Of a stretch of DNA of 16,340 nucleotides, positions 1 to 6,763 are shown one piece after another. The position numbers and the translations under genes were made by a program. The stretch lies in NCBI GenBank assembly GCA_016780525.1, contig JADHLR010000018.1:1-16340 (forward strand), given 5' to 3'. Numbering within the stretch: position 1 is the first letter of the stretch; each line of letters begins with the position of its first letter. Below the pieces are notes generated by a model. It was not told where the DNA came from, made no database searches, and worked only from the letters and a program-made list of their open reading frames with translations. The DNA comes from Candidatus Puniceispirillum sp. Its GTDB lineage: Bacteria > Pseudomonadota > Alphaproteobacteria > Puniceispirillales > Puniceispirillaceae.

Positions 1-156
1 CTCTCTAATCGCGATTAAAAGGCATTCTCAATTGTGGGAGAGAGTGATGTCGTTAGCTATGGTCTTTCAACGATCATCTTGAGCATAGTAGAACCACATT
101 TTTGCATAAAAGTCAACCCCTTAAGTCAATAAAGATCAGATTTTTTAGGGTGGTGT
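1..156. other. AT-rich island DNA downstream of the integrase, no gene seen
   Basis: No convincing reading frame is present in this stretch. It contains a 10-bp palindrome, AATCGCGATT, at 7-16, and a CTCTCT (1-6) / AGAGAG (39-44) inverted pair around it and its right flank. On the minus strand TTGACT at 116-111 followed after 18 bp by TCTACT at 92-87 is a fair promoter match pointing left, out of the window, so a further leftward gene of the integrated element may begin just outside. This is inferred from hexamer matches only. Confidence 0.35.
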
Positions 157-1425
157 CTAGTAACTGATCTTGGCTATTGCTTCCATCTTTTGAGCCATCG
201 ATGTACCACCAGAGTAAAGGCCATAGGTTATGGTCTGTTTTTCGTGTCCTACGATGTCTGCGGCAACACCTTCGGGAACACCTGCTTGTTCCAGTTTTGT
301 CGTGACTGTCTTCCTAAGGCTGTGAAAGACCAACTCAGGTCCATAGCCTAAAGATGACTTTAACCTACCAAAGCGTCTGCTCAATCCCGTTGATCTCTCG
401 TCATACTGGTTTTTTGATTTGGAGAAGATGAGGAAGTTGTCTCTGCTTGTCGTAACTAATTTATCGACAAGGTCGCTGATACTGGGGTGTATGGGAACCA
501 ACCTTGTCCCTGCTTGGGTCTTGGACTTAGTGATGCGAAGAGCGCGACAGTTATCCTCGACGACAACATCCTCAACCCTCAACTGGCACAACTCTTCTAT
601 CCTCGCACCAGTGTGAAGACCAAGCATGATAAGGTCGAACAAGACAGTGTCTTCACCATCCTTGGCGGCATCGATTAACTTCAAACATTCATCATTGGTG
701 AAGGCTCTTCGCTGGGTCTGTTGTGTCTTTCTCTCTCTTGGAAGTTTATGACCTTGGAATGGCGACATCTCAGCAACAATGCCTTGAGCCATCAGATAAT
801 CCCAGAATGACCCAAGAGACCCTAACTTGCGTTTGATTGACTTTGGACTGATATCATTATTTCGTCTTATCCAAGCGGCGACACTCTCTCTTGTTGGCAG
901 TTGTATCCGTTCCTCTTTGAGGAAGTCGTTCACGTCTCTTTTCATCTGCTTGATGGTTCTTGCCTTGAGATGCTCGATAGATAGCAACCATCCACCGACA
1001 TAATCGTCTAGGGTTGTTACTTGACCAGAGGCAATGTCGAAGAAGGTTTTGGCTTTCGCCTTATCTTCTTTGCTGTCGATGTTGTTGATGTCTCTGCCGC
1101 CAAGGATGATATCCTCGATGGCATTTTCGATTATGCCGGTCTTGGTTGACTCCCAAAAACCGTCTTCATCAATCAAATCATTATTGGGGCTATTATCGAG
1201 CGCACGTCTCAGTGCCTTGGCTTTTGCAATAACGCCATCGGTCTTTGCATCTTCAATCAACTTCTTCCAATGCAAGATGAGAGGCGCAGCACGTAACTCT
1301 GCTTCGGTCTTGTTTGATGTTCCAAGTGACTTCTTAAACTCATTTTGCCCCAAGATAGGGCGAAGCGCCTTGGGTATCACAAGTCGCGCAGAGTATTTAT
1401 CACCCCTTTTTACGACAAAACCCAT
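157..1425 (-). CDS. Tyrosine recombinase (phage/island integrase) next to tRNA-Ser
   Basis: Site-specific recombinase of the phage-integrase family, expected to integrate and excise a mobile element at the neighbouring tRNA-Ser gene. Numbered from the GTG at 1428 (423 residues): a short N-terminal segment (about 5-40) resembles the DUF6538-type start of many proteobacterial integrases; a core-binding SAM-like domain lies at about 135-225; the catalytic domain runs from about 240 to the end. Catalytic residues are visible: R276 in TGARIEEL, K301 or K303 in the beta-hairpin, H369 and R372 in HSLR, H395 in GHE, and Y405 (Y402 is the alternative) in YGLYSGG. The set is complete, so the enzyme is probably active. 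The ATG at 1425 is preferred over the GTG just before it; only a weak GAG serves as ribosome site. It is transcribed in the same direction as the tRNA and away from it. Its DNA is visibly more AT-rich than the housekeeping genes, consistent with transfer. No cargo gene is visible. Confidence 0.93.
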   Translation of the reverse strand: MGFVVKRGDKYSARLVIPKALRPILGQNEFKKSLGTSNKTEAELRAAPLILHWKKLIEDAKTDGVIAKAKALRRALDNSPNNDLIDEDGFWESTKTGIIENAIEDIILGGRDINNIDSKEDKAKAKTFFDIASGQVTTLDDYVGGWLLSIEHLKARTIKQMKRDVNDFLKEERIQLPTRESVAAWIRRNNDISPKSIKRKLGSLGSFWDYLMAQGIVAEMSPFQGHKLPRERKTQQTQRRAFTNDECLKLIDAAKDGEDTVLFDLIMLGLHTGARIEELCQLRVEDVVVEDNCRALRITKSKTQAGTRLVPIHPSISDLVDKLVTTSRDNFLIFSKSKNQYDERSTGLSRRFGRLKSSLGYGPELVFHSLRKTVTTKLEQAGVPEGVAADIVGHEKQTITYGLYSGGTSMAQKMEAIAKISY

Positions 1426-1442
1426 CACTGAAACTCATGCAA

Positions 1443-1466
1443 ATTGGTACAAAGATTGGTACAAAC
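1443..1466. repeat. 12-bp tandem repeat ATTGGTACAAA(G/C) in the integrase leader
   Basis: Two copies of a 12-bp unit lie head to tail at 1443-1454 and 1455-1466, identical at 11 of 12 positions. On the integrase strand each reads as GTACCAAT preceded by TTT(G/C). They lie 18-41 bp before the integrase ATG, in the only stretch between tRNA and integrase. Phage integrases and excisionases often bind short tandem arm-type sites or operators in exactly this place. That function is an inference from position and geometry. Confidence 0.6.
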
Positions 1467-1474
1467 ACAATCTC

Positions 1475-1480
1475 AGTCAA
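1475..1480 (-). promoter_or_regulatory. Candidate -35 element of the integrase promoter
   Basis: TTGACT on the minus strand lies 50 bp upstream of the integrase ATG. The matching -10 would fall at about 1452-1457, at the junction of the two 12-bp repeats, but the hexamer there (AATCTT) is poor. If it is real, a protein bound at the repeats would block the polymerase. Confidence 0.3.
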
Positions 1481-1527
1481 TTGCAAAACTGTATATAAAT
1501 CAATAGTTTTTTTAATAGAAAAAGAAA

Positions 1528-1619
1528 TGGCGGAGGGGAAGGGATTCGAACCCCCGGAAGGAGTTTCCTCCTTCAACGATTTAGCAAACCGCCGCCTTCA
1601 GCCACTCGGCCACCCCTCC
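1528..1619 (-). tRNA. tRNA-Ser(GCU)
   Basis: A complete class II tRNA gene of 92 nt including an encoded CCA (1530-1528). The acceptor stem GGAGGGG/CCCCTCC pairs perfectly with discriminator G. The anticodon GCT is at 1585-1583 in a TT-GCT-AA loop, reading AGC and AGU codons. The long variable arm typical of serine tRNA is a 7-bp stem GAAGGAG/CTCCTTC closed by GAAA. The T-arm contains GTTCGAATC. A T-rich run follows the 3' end. The 3' half is a classic attachment site for tyrosine recombinases, and an integrase gene begins about 100 bp beyond it, so this end is the probable att junction. No second copy of the 3' end is found in the window; it would be expected to the left. Confidence 0.96.
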
Positions 1620-1938
1620 GCCGGGGTCATAAAATGTGCCGGTTCAGAACCAGCGCCATTTCATGTCGGTAATACACGGCGTATGCTGTCCTTTTCCTAG
1701 CCGCGATTTGGCTGGCTGTCAAATCCGAAAATACATGAAATACGCGCTTTTATCGGCGGCGCCACGCAAAGCCAGACACCGCTGGCATCTGCCGCGCAGC
1801 TGCATAAAAAAGCCGGATAAATCGCTTGCAATCAGCGCCAGTCCATGGCCTTTTTTAGCAACACTGGGCGGTGGCCCACAGGATGGCCGAAAATGGCCAG
1901 ACCAGAACGGCCAGATAAGAAAATTTAAGAGGGCAAAA
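1620..1938. other. Intergenic region between tRNA-Ser and the LysR gene
   Basis: No gene is supported in these 319 bp. The open frame that runs through it in phase with the regulator gives low-complexity, basic, non-LysR-like sequence and is taken as chance. It must hold the tRNA-Ser promoter (leftward) and the regulator promoter (rightward), but no strong hexamer pair stands out. An 11-bp palindrome GGTTCAGAACC lies at 1641-1651, about 20-30 bp upstream of the tRNA. Close to the regulator start, GGCC(A/G)GA-like motifs recur at 1885-1890, 1895-1901 and 1909-1915, the last two being the identical GGCCAGA; they could be autoregulatory sites, which is unproven. Confidence 0.4.
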
Positions 1939-2886
1939 TTGGATCAGATTGTCTCGATGCGGATTTTTGTTGCGGTGGCGGAAACCGGCGCCCTGAACGG
2001 GGCTGCGCGGGCGCTGGAAATTTCGCCATCTGCGGTATCCAAACATATTGCCGCGCTGGAAAATACACTTGGCGCCCAGCTTCTGACCCGCACCACGCGT
2101 CAGGTGGCGCTGACCGAGGTTGGCGCGTCCTATTTGCAAAGCTGCCGGGTCATCATTGCCGAACTCGATAAAGCCAACAGCGAAGCCAGCACCGCCAGCG
2201 GTTCAGTGCAAGGCGTGCTGCATGTTGGCGCGCCATCAGGCTTTGCGCACCGTCATGTCGCTCCGCATTTGCCTATTTTTATCGAACAATATCCGCATTT
2301 ATCGGTTGAGCTGCAAAGCGCGGAAAATGCGACCGATATGATTGAGGCCGGGTTTGATATCTGTATCAGGATCAGCCCACACAGCGACCATGACCGGCTG
2401 GTCTATACCGAACTGGCACCCAATAGCCGCCAGCTGGTTGCCACCCCGGAATATCTGGCGGCACATGGCGCGCCGCAAAAACCGGCAGATTTAAATCAAC
2501 ATTGGCTGATCACCCAGATTGCCAACAGCAGCTCTAATTACTGGCATTTTAAAGATGGCAGCGGTGTCCAGACCATCCATGCACGTGGCCATCTGATGAT
2601 GGATAGCGGTGATGCCATGCTGCGCGCGGTGCTTAATAACGGCGGCATTGCCATGCTGCCAACCTATATGACAGCGCGGCATATCCGCGCCGGCGCGGTG
2701 ACCACCATTCTGGACAGTCTGGTGATGGAGGATTATCCAATCCACGCGGTCACCCTTCCCAGCCGCCACGCCATCCCAAAAATTGACGTATTTTTGGAAT
2801 TTCTCCAGTCGCTCTACAGCGTCACACCCTATTGGGATGCGCTTGACGGGCCACCGTCAGCCGCCGCCCTGCGCGCCTCGCTCTAG
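1939..2886 (+). CDS. LysR-family transcriptional regulator (TTG start)
   Basis: A 315-residue LysR-type regulator. An N-terminal winged helix-turn-helix (about residues 3-60, with the pattern AARALEISPSAVSKHIAALE) is followed by a LysR substrate-binding domain (about 88-295). The sequence resembles the DmlR/AaeR/CrgA subgroup, for which many genomes carry numerous uncharacterised copies, so the effector cannot be named. The start is TTG at 1939: it gives the canonical MDQ..SMRIFVAVAETG beginning and has AGAGGG five bases upstream; the next start, ATG at 1957, would cut into the first helix. LysR genes usually face the gene they control. Here the divergent neighbour is only tRNA-Ser and then an integrated element, so the original partner may have been pushed away by the insertion or may lie elsewhere. 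Its stop overlaps that of gatB. Confidence 0.9.
   Translation: MDQIVSMRIFVAVAETGALNGAARALEISPSAVSKHIAALENTLGAQLLTRTTRQVALTEVGASYLQSCRVIIAELDKANSEASTASGSVQGVLHVGAPSGFAHRHVAPHLPIFIEQYPHLSVELQSAENATDMIEAGFDICIRISPHSDHDRLVYTELAPNSRQLVATPEYLAAHGAPQKPADLNQHWLITQIANSSSNYWHFKDGSGVQTIHARGHLMMDSGDAMLRAVLNNGGIAMLPTYMTARHIRAGAVTTILDSLVMEDYPIHAVTLPSRHAIPKIDVFLEFLQSLYSVTPYWDALDGPPSAAALRASL
2883..2886. other. Shared CTAG: overlapping stop codons of convergent genes
   Basis: The palindrome CTAG supplies TAG to the regulator on the plus strand (2884-2886) and TAG to gatB on the minus strand (2885-2883). The two genes therefore overlap tail to tail by four bases, leaving no room for a terminator between them. 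Confidence 0.95.
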
Positions 2887-4337
2887 CCGTCCAGCTTGGC
2901 TTTCAATATCTGATTGACCATGCCCGGATTGGCCTGTCCGCCAGATTGTTTCATCACCTGACCAACAAAAAATCCAAACAGCTTGTCCTTGCCGCCGCGA
3001 TATTCCTCAAACTTGTCCATATTGCCGGCAATCACCGTGTCGATAAGTGCCTCGATCGCACCGCTATCAGAGAGCTGTTTCAGGCCTTTTTCATCGACAA
3101 TCGCCGCCGCATCTTTGCCGCTTTCAAACATATCGGCAAACACATCCTTGGCGATACGACCAGATATGGTGCCATCGCTGATCAGGCCAACCAAGCCAGC
3201 AAGCATTTCCGGCGATACCTTGCAATCGCCCAGACTCTGGCCAGATTTGTTCAGCGCGCCAAATAATTCCACGGTCATCCAATTGGCAACAAGTTTGCGA
3301 TCCTGTCCGGCGCTTGCCGCCTCATAATAGGCCGCGGTTTCGCGTTCCTCGGTGATCACCGAGGCATCATAGGGCGACAAACCGTAATCATTGATCAGCC
3401 GGTCACGAATATCATCAGGCAATTCCGGCAAGGCTGCCGCAAGCTCATCAACTTCGGCCTGTGTCACCGTCAGCGGCAACAGATCAGGATCCGGAAAATA
3501 CCGATAATCATGCGCGTCTTCTTTGCTCCGCATGGTGCGGGTTGTGCCGCTGTTGGTATCAAATAATCGGGTTTCCTGATCAACCGTACCGCCATCCTCA
3601 ATCAGCTCGATCTGGCGGGCCACCTCATAATCAATGGCCTGCTGAATAAAGCGCAGCGAATTCAGATTTTTGGTTTCGGTACGGGTGCCCAATGCGTCAC
3701 CCGGGCGGCGCACCGATACATTCACATCGGCCCGCAACGAGCCCTCTTCCATATTGCCATCGCATGTCCCCAGATAGCGCAGAATAGACCGTAGCTTGCG
3801 TACATAGGCGGCGGCCTCGGCGGCTGACCGCATATCCGGGCGCGAGACAATTTCCATCAACGCGACACCAGTTCGATTCAGATCGATATAGCTTTTGCTG
3901 GGGTGCTGGTCATGCATTGATTTGCCGGCATCCTGTTCCAGATGCAGCCGTTCAATGCCAATATCGCGGGTACTGCCATCGGCCAGCACAATACGCAACA
4001 CCCCCTCGCCGACAATCGGATGTTTGAACTGGCTGATCTGATAGCCTTGCGGCAAATCCGCGTAAAAATAATTTTTGCGGTCGAACACGCTTGTCAGATT
4101 GATCTGCGCTTTCAGACCCAGGCCTGTGCGAATGGCCTGATAAACACATTCACGATTAATCACGGGCAACATGCCCGGCATCGCCGCGTCAACCAACGAT
4201 ACATGTGCATTTGGCGCCGCCCCAAAGCTGGCCGATGCGCCGGAAAATAATTTCGCCTTGCTGGATACTTGTGCATGCACTTCAAGACCGATGACAACTT
4301 CCCAATCGCCTGTACGTCCGGTTACGAGCTGGCTCAT
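2883..4337 (-). CDS. gatB: Asp-tRNA(Asn)/Glu-tRNA(Gln) amidotransferase subunit B
   Basis: The 484-residue GatB subunit of the heterotrimeric GatCAB complex, which phosphorylates the carboxylate of mischarged Glu-tRNA(Gln) or Asp-tRNA(Asn) and amidates it with ammonia delivered by GatA. The ATP/Mg and tRNA-handling catalytic domain (about 1-300) shows IGLEVH (16-21), the YFYADLPQGYQISQ segment (90-103) and the LNRTGVALMEIVSRPDM block (153-169). The GatB/YqeY tail domain (about 335-482), which binds the tRNA elbow, is complete. The length is normal. The start overlaps the gatA stop by ATGA, and a strong GGAGG (4348-4344) sits seven bases before the ATG, so it is translationally coupled to gatA. 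It is the last gene of gatC-gatA-gatB. Confidence 0.97.
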   Translation of the reverse strand: MSQLVTGRTGDWEVVIGLEVHAQVSSKAKLFSGASASFGAAPNAHVSLVDAAMPGMLPVINRECVYQAIRTGLGLKAQINLTSVFDRKNYFYADLPQGYQISQFKHPIVGEGVLRIVLADGSTRDIGIERLHLEQDAGKSMHDQHPSKSYIDLNRTGVALMEIVSRPDMRSAAEAAAYVRKLRSILRYLGTCDGNMEEGSLRADVNVSVRRPGDALGTRTETKNLNSLRFIQQAIDYEVARQIELIEDGGTVDQETRLFDTNSGTTRTMRSKEDAHDYRYFPDPDLLPLTVTQAEVDELAAALPELPDDIRDRLINDYGLSPYDASVITEERETAAYYEAASAGQDRKLVANWMTVELFGALNKSGQSLGDCKVSPEMLAGLVGLISDGTISGRIAKDVFADMFESGKDAAAIVDEKGLKQLSDSGAIEALIDTVIAGNMDKFEEYRGGKDKLFGFFVGQVMKQSGGQANPGMVNQILKAKLDG

Positions 4338-5815
4338 TTTGCACCTCCTGCCCGCCGGGCCGGTGTTGCGGTAAAGCTGGCGGCTGCTTCCAGCACACCA
4401 CCCACCCGGTACAAGCTGGCCTCATCATAGGGCCGTCCAAGCACCTGCAGGCCAAGCGGCAAGCCATCTGCATTCAGGCCAGCTGGCACCGACAGGCCGG
4501 GCAAGCCAGCCAAATTCGCCGGCACGGTAAATACATCATTCAGGAAATTCACCACCGGGTCATCGATTTTGCGTCCCACCGGAAAGGCCGCTGTCGGGGT
4601 GGCCGGTGTCAGCAACGCATCAACCGAGGCAAACGCCGTGTCAAAATCCTGCTTGATCAGCCGCCGCACTTTTTGCGCCTTCAGGTAATAGGCATCATAA
4701 TAGCCAGCCGATAACACATAGGTGCCGACCAGAATCCGGCGCTGCACCTCTTCACCAAAGCCAACTGCCCGCGTTGCTTCATACATCTCGTCAAGCGATC
4801 CGGCCTCGACCCGCAACCCATAGCGCACACCATCATAGCGTGCCAGATTCGACGAGGCTTCCGCCGGCGCAATGATATAGTAGGTGGGCAACGCATATTT
4901 GGTATGCGGCAAAGACACATCAACCAGCTCGGCGCCGGCCTGACGCAGCCAATCCTGCCCCTGTTGCCACAGCGCGACAACATCACCGTCCATACCGTCC
5001 ATCACATATTCGCGCGGCACCCCGATTTTCATGCCTTTGACACCCTGCCGCACCGCCGCCACAACATCCTGCAACGGCACATCACTAGAGGTTGAATCCC
5101 GAGCATCATGGCTGGCCATGGCCTGCAGCATCAATGCGTTATCAGCCACATCACGGGTAATCGGGCCAGCCTGATCAAGCGATGATGCAAACGCCACAAT
5201 GCCCCAGCGTGAACATCGGCCATAGGTCGGCTTCAACCCCACCACCCCACAAAATGCGGCTGGTTGACGGATTGATCCGCCGGTATCGGTACCGGTTGTC
5301 ATCAATGCCGATCTGGCGGCCACAGCCGATGCCGACCCGCCTGACGAGCCACCCGGCACAAGATCGGTTTTATCGGCGCCCTGCCAGGGGCTGATCGCCG
5401 GGCCAAAGGCGCTGGTCTCATTTGCCGACCCCATGGCGAATTCATCACAGTTCAGCTTGCCGATCATCACCGCACCGGCGTCCCACAGATTGGCTGTTAC
5501 GGTGCTCTCATATGGCGGGGTGAACCCGTCCAGAATGCGCGAACATGCGGTTGTCTGCACCCCGTTTGTGCAAAATAAATCTTTCACCCCAAGCGGCACA
5601 CCTTCGAGCAGCCCAGCCTCGCCTTTGGCCAGACGGGCATCCGCTTTGGCAGCCATCGCCAGCGCATGATCCGGCGTCAGCAACACATAGTTATTGAGCG
5701 CCGCAGTCTCTTCGGCAGCTGCGATATAGGCGGTTGTCAGCTCGGTAGCAGAAATCGATTTTGCATCAAGCGCGGCGCGCGCCTCTACAGCGCTAAGATC
5801 AAGCAAATCAGACAT
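4334..5815 (-). CDS. gatA: Asp-tRNA(Asn)/Glu-tRNA(Gln) amidotransferase subunit A
   Basis: The 493-residue GatA amidase subunit, which hydrolyses glutamine and channels ammonia to GatB. It is an amidase-signature enzyme. The Ser-cisSer-Lys triad is visible as K78 (in GVPLGVKDLF), S157 (in PGGSSGGS) and S181 (in TDTGGSIRQPAA), with the 24-residue spacing between the two serines that is usual for the family. The protein is full length, with the family's C-terminal PxNLAGLPGLSVPAG segment near residues 425-440. The start ATG shares one base with the gatC stop (TAATG), and AAAGG lies about ten bases upstream. With GatC and GatB it supplies Gln-tRNA or Asn-tRNA in organisms lacking the direct synthetase. 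Which of the two is made here cannot be told from this window. Confidence 0.97.
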   Translation of the reverse strand: MSDLLDLSAVEARAALDAKSISATELTTAYIAAAEETAALNNYVLLTPDHALAMAAKADARLAKGEAGLLEGVPLGVKDLFCTNGVQTTACSRILDGFTPPYESTVTANLWDAGAVMIGKLNCDEFAMGSANETSAFGPAISPWQGADKTDLVPGGSSGGSASAVAARSALMTTGTDTGGSIRQPAAFCGVVGLKPTYGRCSRWGIVAFASSLDQAGPITRDVADNALMLQAMASHDARDSTSSDVPLQDVVAAVRQGVKGMKIGVPREYVMDGMDGDVVALWQQGQDWLRQAGAELVDVSLPHTKYALPTYYIIAPAEASSNLARYDGVRYGLRVEAGSLDEMYEATRAVGFGEEVQRRILVGTYVLSAGYYDAYYLKAQKVRRLIKQDFDTAFASVDALLTPATPTAAFPVGRKIDDPVVNFLNDVFTVPANLAGLPGLSVPAGLNADGLPLGLQVLGRPYDEASLYRVGGVLEAAASFTATPARRAGGAK

Positions 5816-6102
5816 TATTCAACAACCTTTGGAACCACAAAAAAGCCACTGGCACCTTCCGGCACATTGGCCAGCACCGTGTCAACACAATCGCCATCTG
5901 TCACCATGTCATTACGCATCGGCAAGGCATGCCCGGTAACACTGGCCAGCGGTTCGACATTATCGGTCGGCACTTCGTTCAATTCGGCAATCCAGTCAAG
6001 AATACCATTTAGTTCGCTTGCCACCGGCTGCAACCGGTCTTGCGGGACATTTAATCGTGCCAGACGTGCGATTTTGGCAACTGTGCTCTTGTCAACTGAC
6101 AT
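5815..6102 (-). CDS. gatC: Asp-tRNA(Asn)/Glu-tRNA(Gln) amidotransferase subunit C
   Basis: A 95-residue GatC, the small belt-like subunit that wraps and stabilises the GatA-GatB interface. It begins MSVDKSTVAKIARLARL, the typical alphaproteobacterial start, carries the L-N-x-IL-x-W-x-xEL helix near 31-42, and the VEPLASV and MRND segments near 49-65 that lie along GatA. It is first in gatC-gatA-gatB, which fits a role as nucleation subunit. The upstream 56 bp are shared with the divergent ruvX. I see no strong Shine-Dalgarno sequence and no clear promoter on this strand. Confidence 0.95.
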   Translation of the reverse strand: MSVDKSTVAKIARLARLNVPQDRLQPVASELNGILDWIAELNEVPTDNVEPLASVTGHALPMRNDMVTDGDCVDTVLANVPEGASGFFVVPKVVE

Positions 6103-6124
6103 ATCACTGTGCTTTTTGCTGTTA

Positions 6125-6153
6125 TTGAAAAAAATTTAATGGTGACTTATCAC
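6125..6153 (+). promoter_or_regulatory. Candidate ruvX promoter, TTGAAA-N17-TATCAC
   Basis: TTGAAA at 6125-6130 and TATCAC at 6148-6153 are separated by 17 bp and match the sigma-70 consensus at 5 of 6 and 4 of 6 positions. The -10 ends five bases before the ruvX ATG at 6159, so the predicted transcript would begin at or very near that ATG. This is a hexamer match by eye and has not been tested. Confidence 0.45.
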
Positions 6154-6158
6154 TCAGC

Positions 6159-6656
6159 ATGACGATCTGCAAGCCAAACGATATAAAACAGCATATTTCA
6201 CCCATGCAAAAGCTGCTGGGGCTCGACATCGGCAAAAAAACCATCGGTTTGGCGCTGAGCGACGCCAGCCTTAAAATTGCGTCACCGGTAAAGATCCTGT
6301 ATCGCACAAAATTCACCCCGGATATGAACAGCCTGCTGCAGTTGGCCGATCAGCAGAATGTCGGCGGATTGGTTCTGGGCTGGCCGGTCAATATGGATGG
6401 CAGCACCGGCCCAAGATGTGACTCAGTGCGTGATTTTGCGCATGCGCTGCTCAAAATCCGTGATCTGCCCATTGTATTTCAGGACGAGCGCTTATCCACA
6501 AAAGCTGTGGAATCTGCGATGATTGCAGCCGATATGACGCGTGCCAAACGGGCCGAGCGCCGTGATGCGCTGGCGGCCTGCTGGATTTTGCAATCATTTC
6601 TGGATCATTTGCATGATAGCCATATCGTCGGCAATCAGACCAATGCCGGGGAATAA
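6159..6656 (+). CDS. ruvX: RuvX/YqgF-type RNase H-fold nuclease (pre-16S rRNA processing)
   Basis: A 165-residue YqgF/RuvX protein. The family has an RNase H fold like RuvC; in Escherichia coli it is implicated in 16S rRNA 5'-end maturation and was also proposed as a Holliday-junction resolvase. The acidic active-site pattern is present: D23 in LLGLDIGKKTIGLALSD, the QDER segment with E110, and D136 in ERRDALAA. GWPVNMDGSTG (75-85) is the family's substrate loop. The ATG at 6159 is chosen because alphaproteobacterial RuvX proteins usually carry about 15-20 residues before the LGLD strand. An internal ATG at 6204 would leave almost none. No Shine-Dalgarno sequence precedes either. It diverges from gatC and is followed by a repeat array that begins over its stop codon. 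Confidence 0.93.
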   Translation: MTICKPNDIKQHISPMQKLLGLDIGKKTIGLALSDASLKIASPVKILYRTKFTPDMNSLLQLADQQNVGGLVLGWPVNMDGSTGPRCDSVRDFAHALLKIRDLPIVFQDERLSTKAVESAMIAADMTRAKRAERRDALAACWILQSFLDHLHDSHIVGNQTNAGE

Positions 6657-6725
6657 ATAACGCCCTTGGCGGGAATAAATGCCCACTGGTGAGAATAAAT
6701 GCCGTCGGAGAGCGCAAAATAACGC
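6648..6725 (+). repeat. Degenerate 20-22-bp tandem repeats over the ruvX stop codon
   Basis: Four imperfect units centred on GAATAAAT or CAAAATAA: cores at 6648-6664, 6668-6684, 6688-6704 and 6708-6725. The second and third units are exactly 20 bp apart, the first 22 bp before the second. The first unit includes the last sense codon and stop of ruvX. Unit borders tend to be self-complementary: CGCC-CTT-GGCG at 6661-6671 is a perfect 4-bp hairpin, and GCG/CGC brackets the last unit. The array fills most of the ruvX-pyrB gap. It may act as a weak terminator or processing site, or may simply be slippage-derived sequence. Confidence 0.6.
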
Positions 6726-6754
6726 TAGACCGCTGGCAACAGTTCGGCTAATAG
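6726..6754 (+). promoter_or_regulatory. Candidate pyrB promoter, TAGACC-N17-TAATAG
   Basis: TAGACC (6726-6731) and TAATAG (6749-6754) are 17 bp apart. The -10 ends nine bases before the pyrB ATG, leaving at most a few bases of leader, and there is no Shine-Dalgarno sequence in front of that ATG. The -35 match is only moderate. Confidence 0.35.
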
Positions 6755-6763
6755 ACTGGTTCC

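Noticed and set aside
1034..1498. A 154-codon plus-strand frame opposite the integrase
   Set aside because: It is the complement of conserved recombinase sequence, and its hydrophobic, serine-rich start is a by-product of lysine/glutamate codons on the other strand.
1641..1651. GGTTCAGAACC as a remnant of a tRNA T-arm or a duplicated att site
   Set aside because: Similarity to the T-arm is limited to GGTTC, and the flanks do not match the tRNA 3' end.
1636..1938. In-frame extension giving the LysR protein about 100 extra N-terminal residues
   Set aside because: The added sequence is basic and unlike any LysR N-terminus, and the TTG at 1939 has a good ribosome site and gives the canonical start.
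6136..6150. TTAA-N7-TTAT near the ruvX start as a second CtrA box
   Set aside because: One half site is imperfect and it overlaps the predicted -10, where it is more simply explained as promoter sequence.
6139..6162. Seven-codon leader frame ending in ATGA over the ruvX start
   Set aside because: There is no ribosome site and no regulatory codon pattern; a frame this short is expected by chance.
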